Translations under genes and position numbers: made by a program | Notes under the pieces: model-generated | What the model was told of the DNA's origin: nothing | Database searches by the model: none | The model's input: only the letters and a program-made list of their open reading frames with translations | In this document: piece after piece, positions 17,387 to 27,077 of the stretch | How positions within the stretch are numbered: the first letter of the stretch is position 1 | Layout: each line of letters opens with the position of its first letter | Source of the DNA: Pandoraea iniqua | Lineage (GTDB): Bacteria > Pseudomonadota > Gammaproteobacteria > Burkholderiales > Burkholderiaceae | Direction of reading: 5' to 3' | Length of the DNA stretch: 64,000 nt | NCBI RefSeq assembly: GCF_902459685.1 | Contig: NZ_CABPSF010000007.1 | Span: 1-64,000, forward strand

Positions 17387-17827
17387 ATGAGCGCAACGCA
17401 ATCGCAAGACACGCAAGCCCGCGTCGTCGCCGGCAAGGCCAAGCCGCGCGGTAAATTCCCGCACATCAAGCGTGCGGGCGACTTCTTGTTCGTCTCGGGC
17501 ACCAGTTCGCGCCGCCCCGACAACAGCTACGCCGGTGCGCAGGTCGATGCGCTGGGCGTGACCCAGCTCGACATTCGCGAACAGACCCGCGCCGTCATCG
17601 AGAACATTCGCGACATCCTCGCGAGCGAAGGCGCGACGCTGGCCGATGTGGTGGAAGTGGGCTCGTTTCTCGTGAACATGAACGACTTCGGCGGCTATAA
17701 CGAGGTGTACGGCGAATACTTCGATGAAAACGGCCCCACGCGCACCACCGTGGCCGTGCACCAATTGCCGCACCCGCTGCTGCTCATCGAGATCAAGTGC
17801 GTGGCGTACTCGCCGCGCGCCCGCTGA
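17387..17827 (+). CDS. nbaF: 2-aminomuconate deaminase (RidA superfamily)
   Basis: 146 residues of the RidA/YjgF/AmnD group. Hydrolyses 2-aminomuconate to 4-oxalocrotonate (2-hydroxymuconate) and ammonia. Visible: [25 protein letters not shown] near 20-45, [30 protein letters not shown], then YNEVYGEYF and a C-terminal [11 protein letters not shown]. The ATG at 17387 has GGAGA ten bases before. Follows the long hairpin; 45 bases before the dioxygenase. Confidence 0.88.
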   Translation: MSATQSQDTQARVVAGKAKPRGKFPHIKRAGDFLFVSGTSSRRPDNSYAGAQVDALGVTQLDIREQTRAVIENIRDILASEGATLADVVEVGSFLVNMNDFGGYNEVYGEYFDENGPTRTTVAVHQLPHPLLLIEIKCVAYSPRAR

Positions 17828-18415
<588 letters not shown>

Positions 18416-18477
18416 CGCGGCGCAATTTGCCCTCGGCCCTCGGCCCCAGCCCACTACCCGACAGAACAAGTCACTTC

Positions 18478-19473
18478 ATGAAGAAAATCGACATGCACGC
18501 CCACTTCTTCCCGCGTATCACGCAGGAAGAAGCGGCACGACTGGACGCCGCCACCGCGCCGTGGCTGCGCATTGACGAGAATGGCGAGACCGGCAACATC
18601 ATGCTCGCCGACAAGGCCTTCCGCCCCGTCTATCGCGCGCTGTGGGACCCCGCGCTGCGCATCGAAGAACTCGACCGTCACGGGATCGACCTGCAAGTGG
18701 TCTGCGCGACGCCGATCATGTTCGGCTATCGCTACGACGGCCATGCCGTGATGGACTGGGTGCAGCGCATGAACGATCTCGCGCTGGAGCACTGCGCGTA
18801 CGCACCCACGCGCCTGAAGGCGATGGCGCAGGTGCCCTTGCAAGACCTCGATCTCGCCTGCGCCGAAGCGTCGCGCGCCAAAGCCACCGGCCACGTCGGC
18901 GTGCAGATCGGCAATCACCTCGGACCGAAAGATCTCGACGACGAGCATCTGGTGGCGTTTTTGCGGCACTGCGGCAACGAACACATCCCCGTGCTGGTGC
19001 ACCCGTGGGACATGATGACCGACGGCCGCATGAAGAAGTGGATGATGCCGTGGCTGGTGGCGATGCCGGCCGAGACGCAACTCTCCATCCTGTCGCTGAT
19101 TCTCTCAGGGGCCTTCGAGCGCCTGCCGCGCTCGCTCAAGCTGTGCTTCGCCCACGGCGGCGGCGGCTTCCCTTACCTGCTGGGCCGCGCCGAGAATGCG
19201 TGGCATTGCCGCGACATCGTGCGCGCCGACAGCCCGCACCCGCCGTCTCATTATCTGGACCGTTTTTACGTCGACAGCGCGGTGTTCGACCCGCGCGCCC
19301 TGCGCCTGCTGGTCGACACGATGGGCGTCGATCGCATCATGCTCGGCTCGGACCACCCGTTCCCGCTCGGCGAACAGGAGATCGGCAAGCTGGTGGCCGA
19401 TCAGCCGGGTCTGGACGCCCACGCCCGCGAGCGCATTCTGGCCGGCAACGCCCGGGAGTTCTTCGGGCTGTAA
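18478..19473 (+). CDS. nbaD: 2-amino-3-carboxymuconate-6-semialdehyde decarboxylase (ACMSD)
   Basis: 331 residues, amidohydrolase fold. Decarboxylates the dioxygenase product to 2-aminomuconate semialdehyde, which the first enzyme of this operon oxidises. Zinc ligands: HAH in DMHAHFF (residues 7 and 9), His in VHPWDMM, and the Asp of GSDHPFPLG near 290; the catalytic His lies in [15 protein letters not shown]. Start ATG at 18478. Last gene of the catabolic operon. Oxalocrotonate decarboxylase and later enzymes are not adjacent. Confidence 0.95.
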   Translation: MKKIDMHAHFFPRITQEEAARLDAATAPWLRIDENGETGNIMLADKAFRPVYRALWDPALRIEELDRHGIDLQVVCATPIMFGYRYDGHAVMDWVQRMNDLALEHCAYAPTRLKAMAQVPLQDLDLACAEASRAKATGHVGVQIGNHLGPKDLDDEHLVAFLRHCGNEHIPVLVHPWDMMTDGRMKKWMMPWLVAMPAETQLSILSLILSGAFERLPRSLKLCFAHGGGGFPYLLGRAENAWHCRDIVRADSPHPPSHYLDRFYVDSAVFDPRALRLLVDTMGVDRIMLGSDHPFPLGEQEIGKLVADQPGLDAHARERILAGNAREFFGL

Positions 19474-19507
19474 CTGGTGCTTTCCCGAGGTGTTTTTGAA
19501 ATTGCTT

Positions 19508-19596
19508 GCCTACGTAATAGGCGTCGTTTAGGCTGGGCACTGAAATATTTGATGCTTAAACAATTTAAATTAAGCCATCGAAATAACGCCTACGTA
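19508..19596. promoter_or_regulatory. promoter region of the importer operon with paired GCCTACGTA repeats
   Basis: The 235-base gap before the substrate-binding protein is AT-rich in its middle (19540-19585). The nonamer GCCTACGTA occurs at 19508-19516 and 19588-19596, in the same direction and 80 bases apart, each with the palindrome TACGTA. Spacing fits a looped or cooperative regulator. No terminator for the decarboxylase gene was seen. Confidence 0.4.
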
Positions 19597-19708
19597 TGAC
19601 CGACGTGCCCGGCTGACGATGACCGCCATAAAGAAGCGCTCAGGCTGCCCGGCACGAACCCTCTGCTCACAGTGTTTGCCAGTTCCGGAACTTAGTTTGG
19701 AGACCATG

Positions 19709-20902
19709 ATGACGGGAACGAAGACCACGCAACGCAAAACGATCGCAGTCCTGGGCGCTATTGCCGCCGCCGCAGCACTGCTCACCGCCGGCGGTGCGCA
19801 TGCCGAGGTCAAGATCGGCTTCATCGGCACGCTCTCCGGCCCGGGCGGTGCGCTCGGTCAGGACCAGTACGACGCCTTCATGCTCGCCGTCGAGCAAAAG
19901 GGCGGCAAGCTGGGCGGCGTGCCGGTGCAGGTGATCAAGGAAGACGACCAGCTCAAGCCCGACGTGGGCGTGCAGGCCGCGCAGAAGCTCGTAGAGCGCG
20001 ACAAAGTGTCGATCATCACCGGCGTGACGTTCTCGAACGTGATGATGGCCATCCACAAGAACGTGACCAACGCGGGTGTGGTCATGGTCGGCTCGAACGC
20101 CGGCCCGACCCCGATTGCCGGCGCGCAATGCTCGCCGAACTTCTTCTCCACCTCGTGGGACAACGACGAGTTGCATGAGGCCGGCGGCCAGCTCTCGAGC
20201 GATCTGGGCTACAAGAAGATGTACGTCATGGCGCCGAACTATCAGGCCGGACGCGACGCGGTGAACGGCTTCAAGCGCGACTACAAGGGCCAGATCGTCG
20301 ACGAGGTGTACACGCAGGTCAACCAGCCTGACTACTCGGCAGAAATCGCCCAGTTGCAGGCGGCCAAACCCGATGCCGTCTATGTCTTCTACCCGGGCGG
20401 CATGGGCGTGAACTTCGTCAAGCAATACCGTCAGGCCGGGCTGCTCGGCAAGATTCCGCTGATCTCCGTGTCGACCATCGATGGCTCGACCCTGCCCGCA
20501 CTGAAAGAACTCGCCGTAGGCGCCATCACCAGCGCGCCCTACTCGCCCGACCTCGACAACGCGCAGAACAAGCAGTTCGTCACGGCCTTCCAGAAGAAAT
20601 ACAACCGCGTGCCGTCGATGTACGCCGCGCAGTCGTATGACGCAGCCAACCTGATCGACTCGGCGCTCACCAAGACCAAGGGCAGCGTGGCCGATCGCGA
20701 AGCGCTGCGCGCGGCACTCAAGCAAGCCGACTTCTCGTCCGTGCGTGGCCCGTTCAAGTTTGCCAGCAACCAGTTCCCGATCGCGCAGTTCTATCGCGTA
20801 GATGTCGTCAAAGACAGCGCAGGTGCCGCCTTCGCGACCAAGGGCCAGATCAAGATCCAGACGCGTGCCGACCTGGCCGCGCAGTGCAAGATCAAGTCGT
20901 AA
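19709..20902 (+). CDS. branched-chain-type ABC importer, periplasmic binding protein
   Basis: About 397 residues, Leu/Ile/Val-type (Peripla_BP_6) solute-binding protein. Signal peptide with a hydrophobic stretch AVLGAIAAAAALLTAGGAHA; mature protein begins near EVKIGFIGTLSGPGG. Two ATGs are adjacent (19706, 19709); GGAG at 19699-19702 favours the second. In this family such proteins also bind aromatic acids and amides. Position after the 3-hydroxyanthranilate genes suggests an aromatic ligand. Confidence 0.88.
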   Translation: MTGTKTTQRKTIAVLGAIAAAAALLTAGGAHAEVKIGFIGTLSGPGGALGQDQYDAFMLAVEQKGGKLGGVPVQVIKEDDQLKPDVGVQAAQKLVERDKVSIITGVTFSNVMMAIHKNVTNAGVVMVGSNAGPTPIAGAQCSPNFFSTSWDNDELHEAGGQLSSDLGYKKMYVMAPNYQAGRDAVNGFKRDYKGQIVDEVYTQVNQPDYSAEIAQLQAAKPDAVYVFYPGGMGVNFVKQYRQAGLLGKIPLISVSTIDGSTLPALKELAVGAITSAPYSPDLDNAQNKQFVTAFQKKYNRVPSMYAAQSYDAANLIDSALTKTKGSVADREALRAALKQADFSSVRGPFKFASNQFPIAQFYRVDVVKDSAGAAFATKGQIKIQTRADLAAQCKIKS

Positions 20903-20933
20903 GTCTGCATCCGTCTTTTTCGTAAGCCGCGCA

Positions 20934-20992
20934 CCGCCCGTGTCGATGACGGGCGGCCGCAAGTGCCCCGGTGCCGTTGCACCGGCGGCACT
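20934..20992 (+). other. two tandem intercistronic hairpins
   Basis: Hairpin 1: CCGCCCGT (20934-20941), 7-base loop, ACGGGCGG (20949-20956). Hairpin 2: AGTGCC-CCGGTGC (20962-20974), loop CGTT, GCACCGG-c-GGCACT (20979-20992), 13 pairs with one bulged C. No T-run follows. Placed between the binding-protein gene and the rest of the transporter operon, they probably stabilise the binding-protein mRNA 3' end, giving excess binding protein. Confidence 0.75.
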
Positions 20993-21070
20993 GTTCCTGC
21001 ACGACCCGCACATCTGAACGATCCGTATCCGCTGGACCAGCTGAGCATTACCTGAGCACTACGAGGGTTT

Positions 21071-21970
21071 ATGAAGCGCTACCGCAATTTCGACGAGGCC
21101 GAGCTGGACGTTGAGTACAACGCCCGCGCCACCACGCCCAACGTCCTCGACATCCTGAAGCAATACGCCGCCGATAGCGCGCACGCACGCGCCACGGTTC
21201 CCTGCGTCCTCGACGTCGCCTACGGCGATCATCCCGACGAGACGCTCGACATTTTTCCCGCCCCCACGCCCGGTGCGCCCGTGTTCTTCTTCGTCCATGG
21301 CGGCTACTGGCGCGCCCTGAACAAGAGCGACTCCAGCAACATGGCGCCCGCGTTCACGCAGGCCGGGGCGACTGTCGTCACCATCAACTACACGCTGGCC
21401 CCCGGCGCGTCGCTCGACACTATCGTCGACCAGACCCGCCGCGCGCTCGCGTGGGTGCATCGCCATATCGGGGCGCATCACGGCGACCCGAAACGCATTC
21501 ACGTGTGCGGCAGCTCCGCTGGCGGACATCTCGCCGGCATGTTGCTCGCGCAGGGCTGGCATGCCAAATACGGCGTGCCGGAAGATGTGATTGCCGGTGC
21601 CGCACCGCTCTCGGGCCTGTTCGATCTCACGCCGATTCCGTTCACGCATATCAACGAATGGATGAAGCTCAGCGCGGACGATGCCACGCGCAACAGCCCG
21701 CAGTTTCACTTGCCCGCCCACGGCTGCCCGATCGTCGTGTCGTACGGCGAGACCGAGACGGCCGAGTTCAAACGCCAGAGCGTGGACTACCTCGCGGCAT
21801 GGCGTGAGCGCGGCTTCACCGGCGAGTACGTACCGATGCCCGGCACCAATCACTTCGATATCGTGCTGACGCTGAACGACCCGGCCAGCCCGCTCACGCA
21901 GGCCATCTTCCGTCAGATGGGGTTGCTTGCCGGCACGGCCGCTGCCGCGAACCGCGAGGAGGCCAAATGA
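21071..21970 (+). CDS. alpha/beta hydrolase, kynurenine-formamidase-like
   Basis: 299 residues. Oxyanion motif HGGYW (near 79-83) and nucleophile elbow CGSSAGGHLAG (Ser near 149) are those of the BNA7/arylformamidase branch of the hormone-sensitive-lipase-like group; catalytic His in GTNHFDIV. Arylformamidases cleave N-formylkynurenine; here it sits inside an importer operon, overlapping the first permease by four bases (ATGA). It may hydrolyse an imported N-acyl or ester precursor of an aminobenzoate. Substrate is inferred. Confidence 0.8.
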   Translation: MKRYRNFDEAELDVEYNARATTPNVLDILKQYAADSAHARATVPCVLDVAYGDHPDETLDIFPAPTPGAPVFFFVHGGYWRALNKSDSSNMAPAFTQAGATVVTINYTLAPGASLDTIVDQTRRALAWVHRHIGAHHGDPKRIHVCGSSAGGHLAGMLLAQGWHAKYGVPEDVIAGAAPLSGLFDLTPIPFTHINEWMKLSADDATRNSPQFHLPAHGCPIVVSYGETETAEFKRQSVDYLAAWRERGFTGEYVPMPGTNHFDIVLTLNDPASPLTQAIFRQMGLLAGTAAAANREEAK

Positions 21971-22887
21971 GCCTCACCCTCTTCATCATGCAGTGCCTGA
22001 ACGGGCTGCAACTCGGGGTGCTGCTGTTCCTGATGGCGGCCGGGCTCACGCTCGTGTTCGGCATCATGAACTTCGTGAACCTCGCGCACGGCTCGCTGTA
22101 CATGATGGGCGCGTTTATCGCGGCCACCGTCTACAACCATACGGGGTCGTTCGCGCTGGCTGCCATCGCGATCATTCCGGCCATGCTGATCATCGGCCTG
22201 ATCGTCGAATTCGTGGCGCTCAAAACGCTGTATGACCGCGATCACCTCGATCAGGTGCTCGCCACGTTCGGCCTCATCCTGTTCTTCAACGAACTGGCGC
22301 GTATGATCTGGGGCCCGTCGCCCTACTACATGGAAGTGCCCGAGTGGCTGGGCGGCACCGTCGATCTGTTCGGCCTGCAATACCCGGCGTATCGCTTCCT
22401 CATCATTCTCGTGGGGCTGGCCGTTGCCCTCGGCTGCTATCTGCTGATTCACCGCACGCGCATCGGCATGCTGATTCGTGCCGGCGCGACGCACCGTCAG
22501 ATGGTCGGCGCGCTCGGCGTGAATATCGTGCTGCTCAACTCGCTGCTGTTCGGGCTGGGGGCGATTCTCGCGGGGATTGCCGGCCTGATGGCGGGCCCGA
22601 TTCTCTCGGTGCAGCCGGGCATGGGCGAACCCATCCTGATTCTCACGATGGTGGTGATCGTGATCGGCGGCATCGGGTCGGTGCGCGGCGCGTTTCTCGC
22701 GGCGCTCATCGTCGGGGTGGTCGATACGGTCGGCCGCACGGCATTGCCCACGCTGCTTCGCAGTCTGATGGAGCGCAGCACGGCGGACACCGCCGGCCCC
22801 GCGCTCGCTTCGATGCTCATCTACCTTGTCATGGCCGCGGTACTCGCGGTTCGTCCGCAAGGCCTGTTCCCGGTCAAACACGGTTGA
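21967..22887 (+). CDS. branched-chain-type ABC importer permease (LivH-like)
   Basis: 306 residues, about eight membrane segments. Family-typical LVFGIMNFVNLAHGSLYMMGAF near 30-50 and the conserved GGIGSVRGAFLAALIVGVVDT near 235. Start overlaps the hydrolase stop by four bases. Two bases separate its stop from the next ATG. Confidence 0.93.
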   Translation: MSLTLFIMQCLNGLQLGVLLFLMAAGLTLVFGIMNFVNLAHGSLYMMGAFIAATVYNHTGSFALAAIAIIPAMLIIGLIVEFVALKTLYDRDHLDQVLATFGLILFFNELARMIWGPSPYYMEVPEWLGGTVDLFGLQYPAYRFLIILVGLAVALGCYLLIHRTRIGMLIRAGATHRQMVGALGVNIVLLNSLLFGLGAILAGIAGLMAGPILSVQPGMGEPILILTMVVIVIGGIGSVRGAFLAALIVGVVDTVGRTALPTLLRSLMERSTADTAGPALASMLIYLVMAAVLAVRPQGLFPVKHG

Positions 22888-22889
22888 CG

Positions 22890-23870
22890 ATGGAAATGAA
22901 ACTGAATCTTCGCACCGCCGTGCCGCTGCTGTTGCTGGCCTTTCTGGCACTGGTGCCCATTTACGCGACGGCCGTGCAACAGCCGTTCTATCTCACCCTC
23001 TTCGGCCGCATCGTGGTGTTCGCCATCGCCGCCGTCTCGCTCGATCTGATTCTTGGCTACGGCGGCATGGTCAGCTTCGGCCATGCGCTCTATCTGGGGC
23101 TGGGCGCTTATGTGGTCGGCATTCTGAGCTTTCACGGCATCGATAACGGCTTCGTGCATCTGGGCGTGACGCTGCTGGTGTGCGCCCTCGTCGGCGCCCT
23201 CACCGGCCTGCTCTCGCTGCGCACGACCGGTATCGCGTTCATCATGATCACGCTCGCCTTCGCGCAGATGTTCTACTTCTTGGCCGTAGGCCTGAAGCAG
23301 TACGGCGGCGACGACGGCCTGCCGGTGGCCGCAGCCAGCCGCTTCGGCAATGTGTCGCTCGATAACCCGACCGTGCTCTATTACGTGGCCTTTGCCGTGC
23401 TCTGCCTGTGCGTATGGGCAGGCCGCCGGCTGGTCGACGCGCGCTTCGGCATGGTGATTCGCGGCAGCCGCCAGAACGACCGCCGCATGCGCGCGCTGGG
23501 CTACCCGACGCTGCGCTACAAGCTCGTGGCTTACGTCATCAGCGCCATGGTGTGCGGCGTGGCCGGCATGCTTTACGCCAACCTCACCCACTTCGTCTCG
23601 CCCGCCTACATGGCGTGGACGGCGTCGGGCGAACTGATCGTGATGGTCGTGCTGGGCGGACTCGGCTCGTTCTTCGGCCCGGTGCTCGGCAGCACCGCGA
23701 TGCTGCTCATCGAAGAAGGCCTGAAAGGACTGACCGAGCACTGGATGATCATCTTCGGCCCGCTGATCGTGATCTCGGTGCTGGTCTCGCGACGCGGCCT
23801 GTACGGCCTGCTCGGCGACCTGCAAGTGCGCCTCGCACGCCGCACGCGCGCGGTGGAGGGCAAAGCATGA
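22890..23870 (+). CDS. branched-chain-type ABC importer permease (LivM-like)
   Basis: 326 residues, eight to ten membrane segments; LDLILGYGGMVSFGHALYLGLGAYVVG near 45-71 and GGLGSFFGPVLGSTAMLLIEE near 260 are LivM landmarks. Starts at 22890 two bases after the LivH-like stop; the second Met (22896) is an alternative. Its stop overlaps the next start (ATGA). Confidence 0.92.
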   Translation: MEMKLNLRTAVPLLLLAFLALVPIYATAVQQPFYLTLFGRIVVFAIAAVSLDLILGYGGMVSFGHALYLGLGAYVVGILSFHGIDNGFVHLGVTLLVCALVGALTGLLSLRTTGIAFIMITLAFAQMFYFLAVGLKQYGGDDGLPVAAASRFGNVSLDNPTVLYYVAFAVLCLCVWAGRRLVDARFGMVIRGSRQNDRRMRALGYPTLRYKLVAYVISAMVCGVAGMLYANLTHFVSPAYMAWTASGELIVMVVLGGLGSFFGPVLGSTAMLLIEEGLKGLTEHWMIIFGPLIVISVLVSRRGLYGLLGDLQVRLARRTRAVEGKA

Positions 23871-24637
23871 GCCTGCTCAAAGTCGACCAACTGGTCAAAC
23901 GCTACGGCGGACTCACCGCCACCGATCATTTCTGTCTGGACGTTGCCCCGGGCGAGCTGCACGCCATCATCGGACCGAACGGTGCCGGCAAAAGCACGCT
24001 CATCGGCCAGTTGGCCGGAGAGTTGCGCTCCGACGAAGGATCGATCCATTTCGACGGACGCGACATCACCGGCATGCCGATCGAGCAACGCGCGCGCGCC
24101 GGCCTCGCCCGCTCGTATCAGATCACCTCGGTGTTTCGCGAATTCACTGCGCTCGAGAACGTGCTGGTCGCCGTGCAGGCGATGCAGGGGCACAGCTTCG
24201 GGTTCTGGCGGCCGGCCATTCGTCAGGCGTCGCTCGTCGAACCGGCGCGCGAGATTCTGGCGCGCACCGGGCTGGCGGCACGCATGAACGTTCCCGCGTC
24301 CGCCCTCGCCCACGGCGAGCATCGGCAACTCGAACTCGCCATGGCGCTGGCCGGGCAGCCGCGATTGCTGCTGCTGGACGAACCGATGGCGGGGATGTCG
24401 CAAGCCGAATCGGAGCAGATGACGCACTTGCTCGCCGAACTCAAGGGCGACTACGGCATCGTGCTCGTCGAACACGATATGGACGCTGTCTTCGCACTGG
24501 CTGACCGCATCACGGTGCTAGTCTACGGCCGCGCAATTGCCTGCGGCGACGCCGACACGATCCGCAACGATGCGGGCGTGCGCGAAGCCTATCTCGGGGA
24601 CGAAACCCGCAACGAAATGCTGGGAGCGACGGCATGA
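23867..24637 (+). CDS. branched-chain-type ABC importer ATPase (LivG-like)
   Basis: 256 residues. Walker A GPNGAGKS near 38, Walker B LLLLDEPMAGM near 167, His switch in VEHDMDAVF. The signature loop reads LAHGEHRQLELA instead of the usual LSYGEQRRLE-type sequence: the Ser is Ala and the Gln is His. ATGA overlaps at both ends show tight coupling. Confidence 0.92.
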   Translation: MSLLKVDQLVKRYGGLTATDHFCLDVAPGELHAIIGPNGAGKSTLIGQLAGELRSDEGSIHFDGRDITGMPIEQRARAGLARSYQITSVFREFTALENVLVAVQAMQGHSFGFWRPAIRQASLVEPAREILARTGLAARMNVPASALAHGEHRQLELAMALAGQPRLLLLDEPMAGMSQAESEQMTHLLAELKGDYGIVLVEHDMDAVFALADRITVLVYGRAIACGDADTIRNDAGVREAYLGDETRNEMLGATA

Positions 24638-25344
24638 GCACTCTGTTGTCTTTGGCCGGCGTCGAGTCGTATTACGGGGCGAGTCAGGCGCTGTTCGGCA
24701 TGCAGCTCGAGATCGAGCGCGGCGCGTTCGTCACGCTGCTCGGGCGCAACGGCATGGGCAAGTCGACCACGGTGAAGTCGATCACCGGACTCATGCGCCC
24801 GGCGCGTGGCGAGATCGTCTTCGACGGTCAGCCGATTCACGCCAGCCCCTCGCATCGCATTGCCCGCGCCGGTATAGGGCTGGTGCCCGAAGGCCGCCAG
24901 ATCTTCCCGACGTTGACCGTGCGCGAGAATCTCGTAGCGACGGCAGGCAATCGTCACGGGGCCGGTTCGCCGTGGACGCTCGCGCGCATCTACGAACTGT
25001 TCCCTCGCCTGCGCGAGCGTGAGAAAAATCTCGGCAGCAATCTCTCGGGCGGCGAGCAACAGATGCTCGCGATTGGGCGCGCGCTGATGACGAATCCGAA
25101 ATTGCTCATTCTCGACGAAGCGACGGAAGGCCTCGCGCCGCTCATTCGCGGTGAAATCTGGCAATGCCTCAAGCAACTCAAAGGCAGCGGCCTGTCGATT
25201 CTCTGTATCGATAAGAATCTGGCGCCGATGCTGGAGCTGGGCGACCGTCACTACATCGTCGACAAGGGCCGTGTGGCGTGGCAGGGAGACTCCGCCGGAC
25301 TGCGCCGCGATATGGCGCAATTGCAGGCCTATCTCGGCGTGTGA
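24634..25344 (+). CDS. branched-chain-type ABC importer ATPase (LivF-like)
   Basis: 236 residues. Walker A GRNGMGKST near 35-43, signature LSGGEQQMLAIGRAL, Walker B LLILDEATEGLAP, typical LivF sequence GLVPEGRQIFPTLTVREN. The H-loop position reads CIDKNLAP; LivF proteins usually have VEQN here, so the switch His/Gln is replaced. Last gene of the operon. Confidence 0.92.
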   Translation: MSTLLSLAGVESYYGASQALFGMQLEIERGAFVTLLGRNGMGKSTTVKSITGLMRPARGEIVFDGQPIHASPSHRIARAGIGLVPEGRQIFPTLTVRENLVATAGNRHGAGSPWTLARIYELFPRLREREKNLGSNLSGGEQQMLAIGRALMTNPKLLILDEATEGLAPLIRGEIWQCLKQLKGSGLSILCIDKNLAPMLELGDRHYIVDKGRVAWQGDSAGLRRDMAQLQAYLGV

Positions 25345-25401
25345 ACCGGGCCGGAAGTGGCGGGCCGCAGCCTCGCGCTGCACCCGCACACCCACTCTGC
25401 G

Positions 25402-25424
25402 GCACTCAGGCATCACCTGAGTGC
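25402..25424. promoter_or_regulatory. perfect 9-base inverted repeat
   Basis: GCACTCAGG, spacer CATCA, CCTGAGTGC. It lies 58 bases after the LivF-like stop and about 170 bases before the HTH gene. No T-run follows on either strand, so a regulator site or processing hairpin is as likely as termination. The rest of the 251-base gap shows nothing else clear. Confidence 0.5.
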
Positions 25425-25595
25425 GTAGTACTCGATAGGTGTCAGACGCGAAAACCACGAGAGTTTTGTGAAAGCGCCCGGGCAGACGTTGTGTTGCAAT
25501 CAGTCCCGCTTGATTGACTTCACAAGCCTGACGCGACTCACCTCATCCGCGCACGCGCTCCCCTTAACTTTCACCCACTGACACCGGGCAGGACT

Positions 25596-25955
25596 ATGGC
25601 TTACTCGAATACGCCTTCCAATCCGTTCCGCTGGCTGCTCACGCAGGACACCGGTGCGCCACCGCCCACCGAGCCGGCGCACGTCAATAGCGGACTCCCT
25701 GCGGACTTGCCGCTCAACATCAAGGAATTACCGCGTACCCCGCTACCTAAGCTGGAAGTGTTTCCCGAAGAATTGCTCGCCTTGCGCAAGCATCTGGGCA
25801 TGTCGCGCAATGTCTTTGCGCATTACCTGCGGACCAACCCGCGTACGCTGGAAAACTGGGAACAAGGCCGTGCGCGGCCGAATGCTCAGGCGGCGTGCCT
25901 GATCCGGCTCGTGCAACAGAATCCGGGACTCGTCTCGGCGCTCGCCGGCCTCTGA
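25596..25955 (+). CDS. small XRE-type helix-turn-helix protein
   Basis: 119 residues. An N-terminal 50-residue Pro-rich stretch precedes a C-terminal HTH: LLALRKHLGMSRNVFAHYLRTNPRTLENWEQGRARPNAQAACLIRLV (about 61-107), as in NadS/HigA-type DNA-binding proteins. These often pair with a toxin, but no small partner gene is next to it. Start ATG follows GGCAGG loosely. Target unknown. Confidence 0.75.
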   Translation: MAYSNTPSNPFRWLLTQDTGAPPPTEPAHVNSGLPADLPLNIKELPRTPLPKLEVFPEELLALRKHLGMSRNVFAHYLRTNPRTLENWEQGRARPNAQAACLIRLVQQNPGLVSALAGL

Positions 25956-26109
25956 GGGCGGGTAGCTTCGCTGTAGTGGCTGTGTAGTGGATGTGTAGCG
26001 TCTGCGTCCATGCAGATGCCGGGGGCGGCGGTCAGCGGTCAGCGACCGTCGATGCGCCGCCCGCTGTCTCTTTCCCCTCCGCCGCCTTCCTCACCCTTCC
26101 CTCGCATGC

Positions 26110-27066
26110 TCAGGGCTTCAGACCGCACGCCTCGCGCAGACACGCCACAAAGCGCTCGCAGGCCGGGCTCGGCTGTTTGTCCGAGCGCAGCGAGTAGCCC
26201 ACGTCGCCAAAGCTGCCCGATACCGTATCGGCCAATACCCGCAACAGACCCGAGTCGACAAACGGCTTGGCGGCCGCACGCGGCATGAGCGCCACGCGGG
26301 GCGATTCGAGCATCAAACCGATATTGGTCAGGATCGACAGCGACTCCACGACATCCTCGGGCAGCAACAGCCCCGCATCGTGAAAGAGGCGCTCGGCAGC
26401 CAGTCGCGACGGCGACTCGGGCACCGGCAGAATCCATGACCCTTCGCGCAATTGCGCCAGCGGCACTCGCGCCGCCGAATCGGCCCAGTGACGAATGCCT
26501 CCGACCACGCAGAGCGATTCGTTGAAGAGAATTTCGTGGGTCAACGCAAAGGCATTGGCGACCGGCAGCGCGCGCTCGGGCAAGCGGCCGACGACGATGT
26601 CGAGATCGCCGCTGGCCAACGCCGGGAACAACTGTGCCGTGGTGGCCTCACGCACCGTCACCAGCACGCCGGGCGCCCGCGACTTGAGCATGGCGATCGT
26701 GCGCGGCAGCAAGTCGGCCGATGCCGAAATCAGCGTGCCGACGATCACATGCCCGCTGGTGCCCGCACTGAACGCGTTGACCTCATCGGTCAGGTAGCGC
26801 AACTCGGCCATCAGCGACTTGACGCGGTGGCCGAGCAGTTCGCCCAGCTCGGTCGGCTGCATGCCCCGGTTGCTGCGCACGAACAGGGGCCCTTCGAAAC
26901 AAGCCTCCAGCTCATGCACGATCTTGCTCACCGCAGGTTGCGTAAGCCCCGTCTCGTTGGCAGCGCGCACCAGCGAGCCCGTCTCGAGCACACGATCGAA
27001 TACCTGAAGTTGATGGAACTTGAGCTTGCGCCCGAGGTTGAGGGCAGTCCAGGGCAATGAACGCAT
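26110..27066 (-). CDS. LysR family transcriptional regulator
   Basis: 318 residues. N-terminal winged HTH LKFHQLQVFDRVLETGSLVRAANETGLTQPAVSKIVHELE (about 14-53), then a two-lobed effector domain from about 95. GbpR/PobR-like overall. ATG at 27064-27066 has AGGAT upstream. Starts 11 bases after the TetR stop, so the two regulators form one leftward unit. Candidate controller of the aromatic/importer operons to its left. Confidence 0.9.
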   Translation of the reverse strand: MRSLPWTALNLGRKLKFHQLQVFDRVLETGSLVRAANETGLTQPAVSKIVHELEACFEGPLFVRSNRGMQPTELGELLGHRVKSLMAELRYLTDEVNAFSAGTSGHVIVGTLISASADLLPRTIAMLKSRAPGVLVTVREATTAQLFPALASGDLDIVVGRLPERALPVANAFALTHEILFNESLCVVGGIRHWADSAARVPLAQLREGSWILPVPESPSRLAAERLFHDAGLLLPEDVVESLSILTNIGLMLESPRVALMPRAAAKPFVDSGLLRVLADTVSGSFGDVGYSLRSDKQPSPACERFVACLREACGLKP

Positions 27067-27077
27067 CGGGATCCTGT

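Noticed and set aside
25402-25424. Inverted repeat as a terminator of the importer operon
   Set aside because: No T-run follows on either strand; recorded as a possible regulatory site instead.
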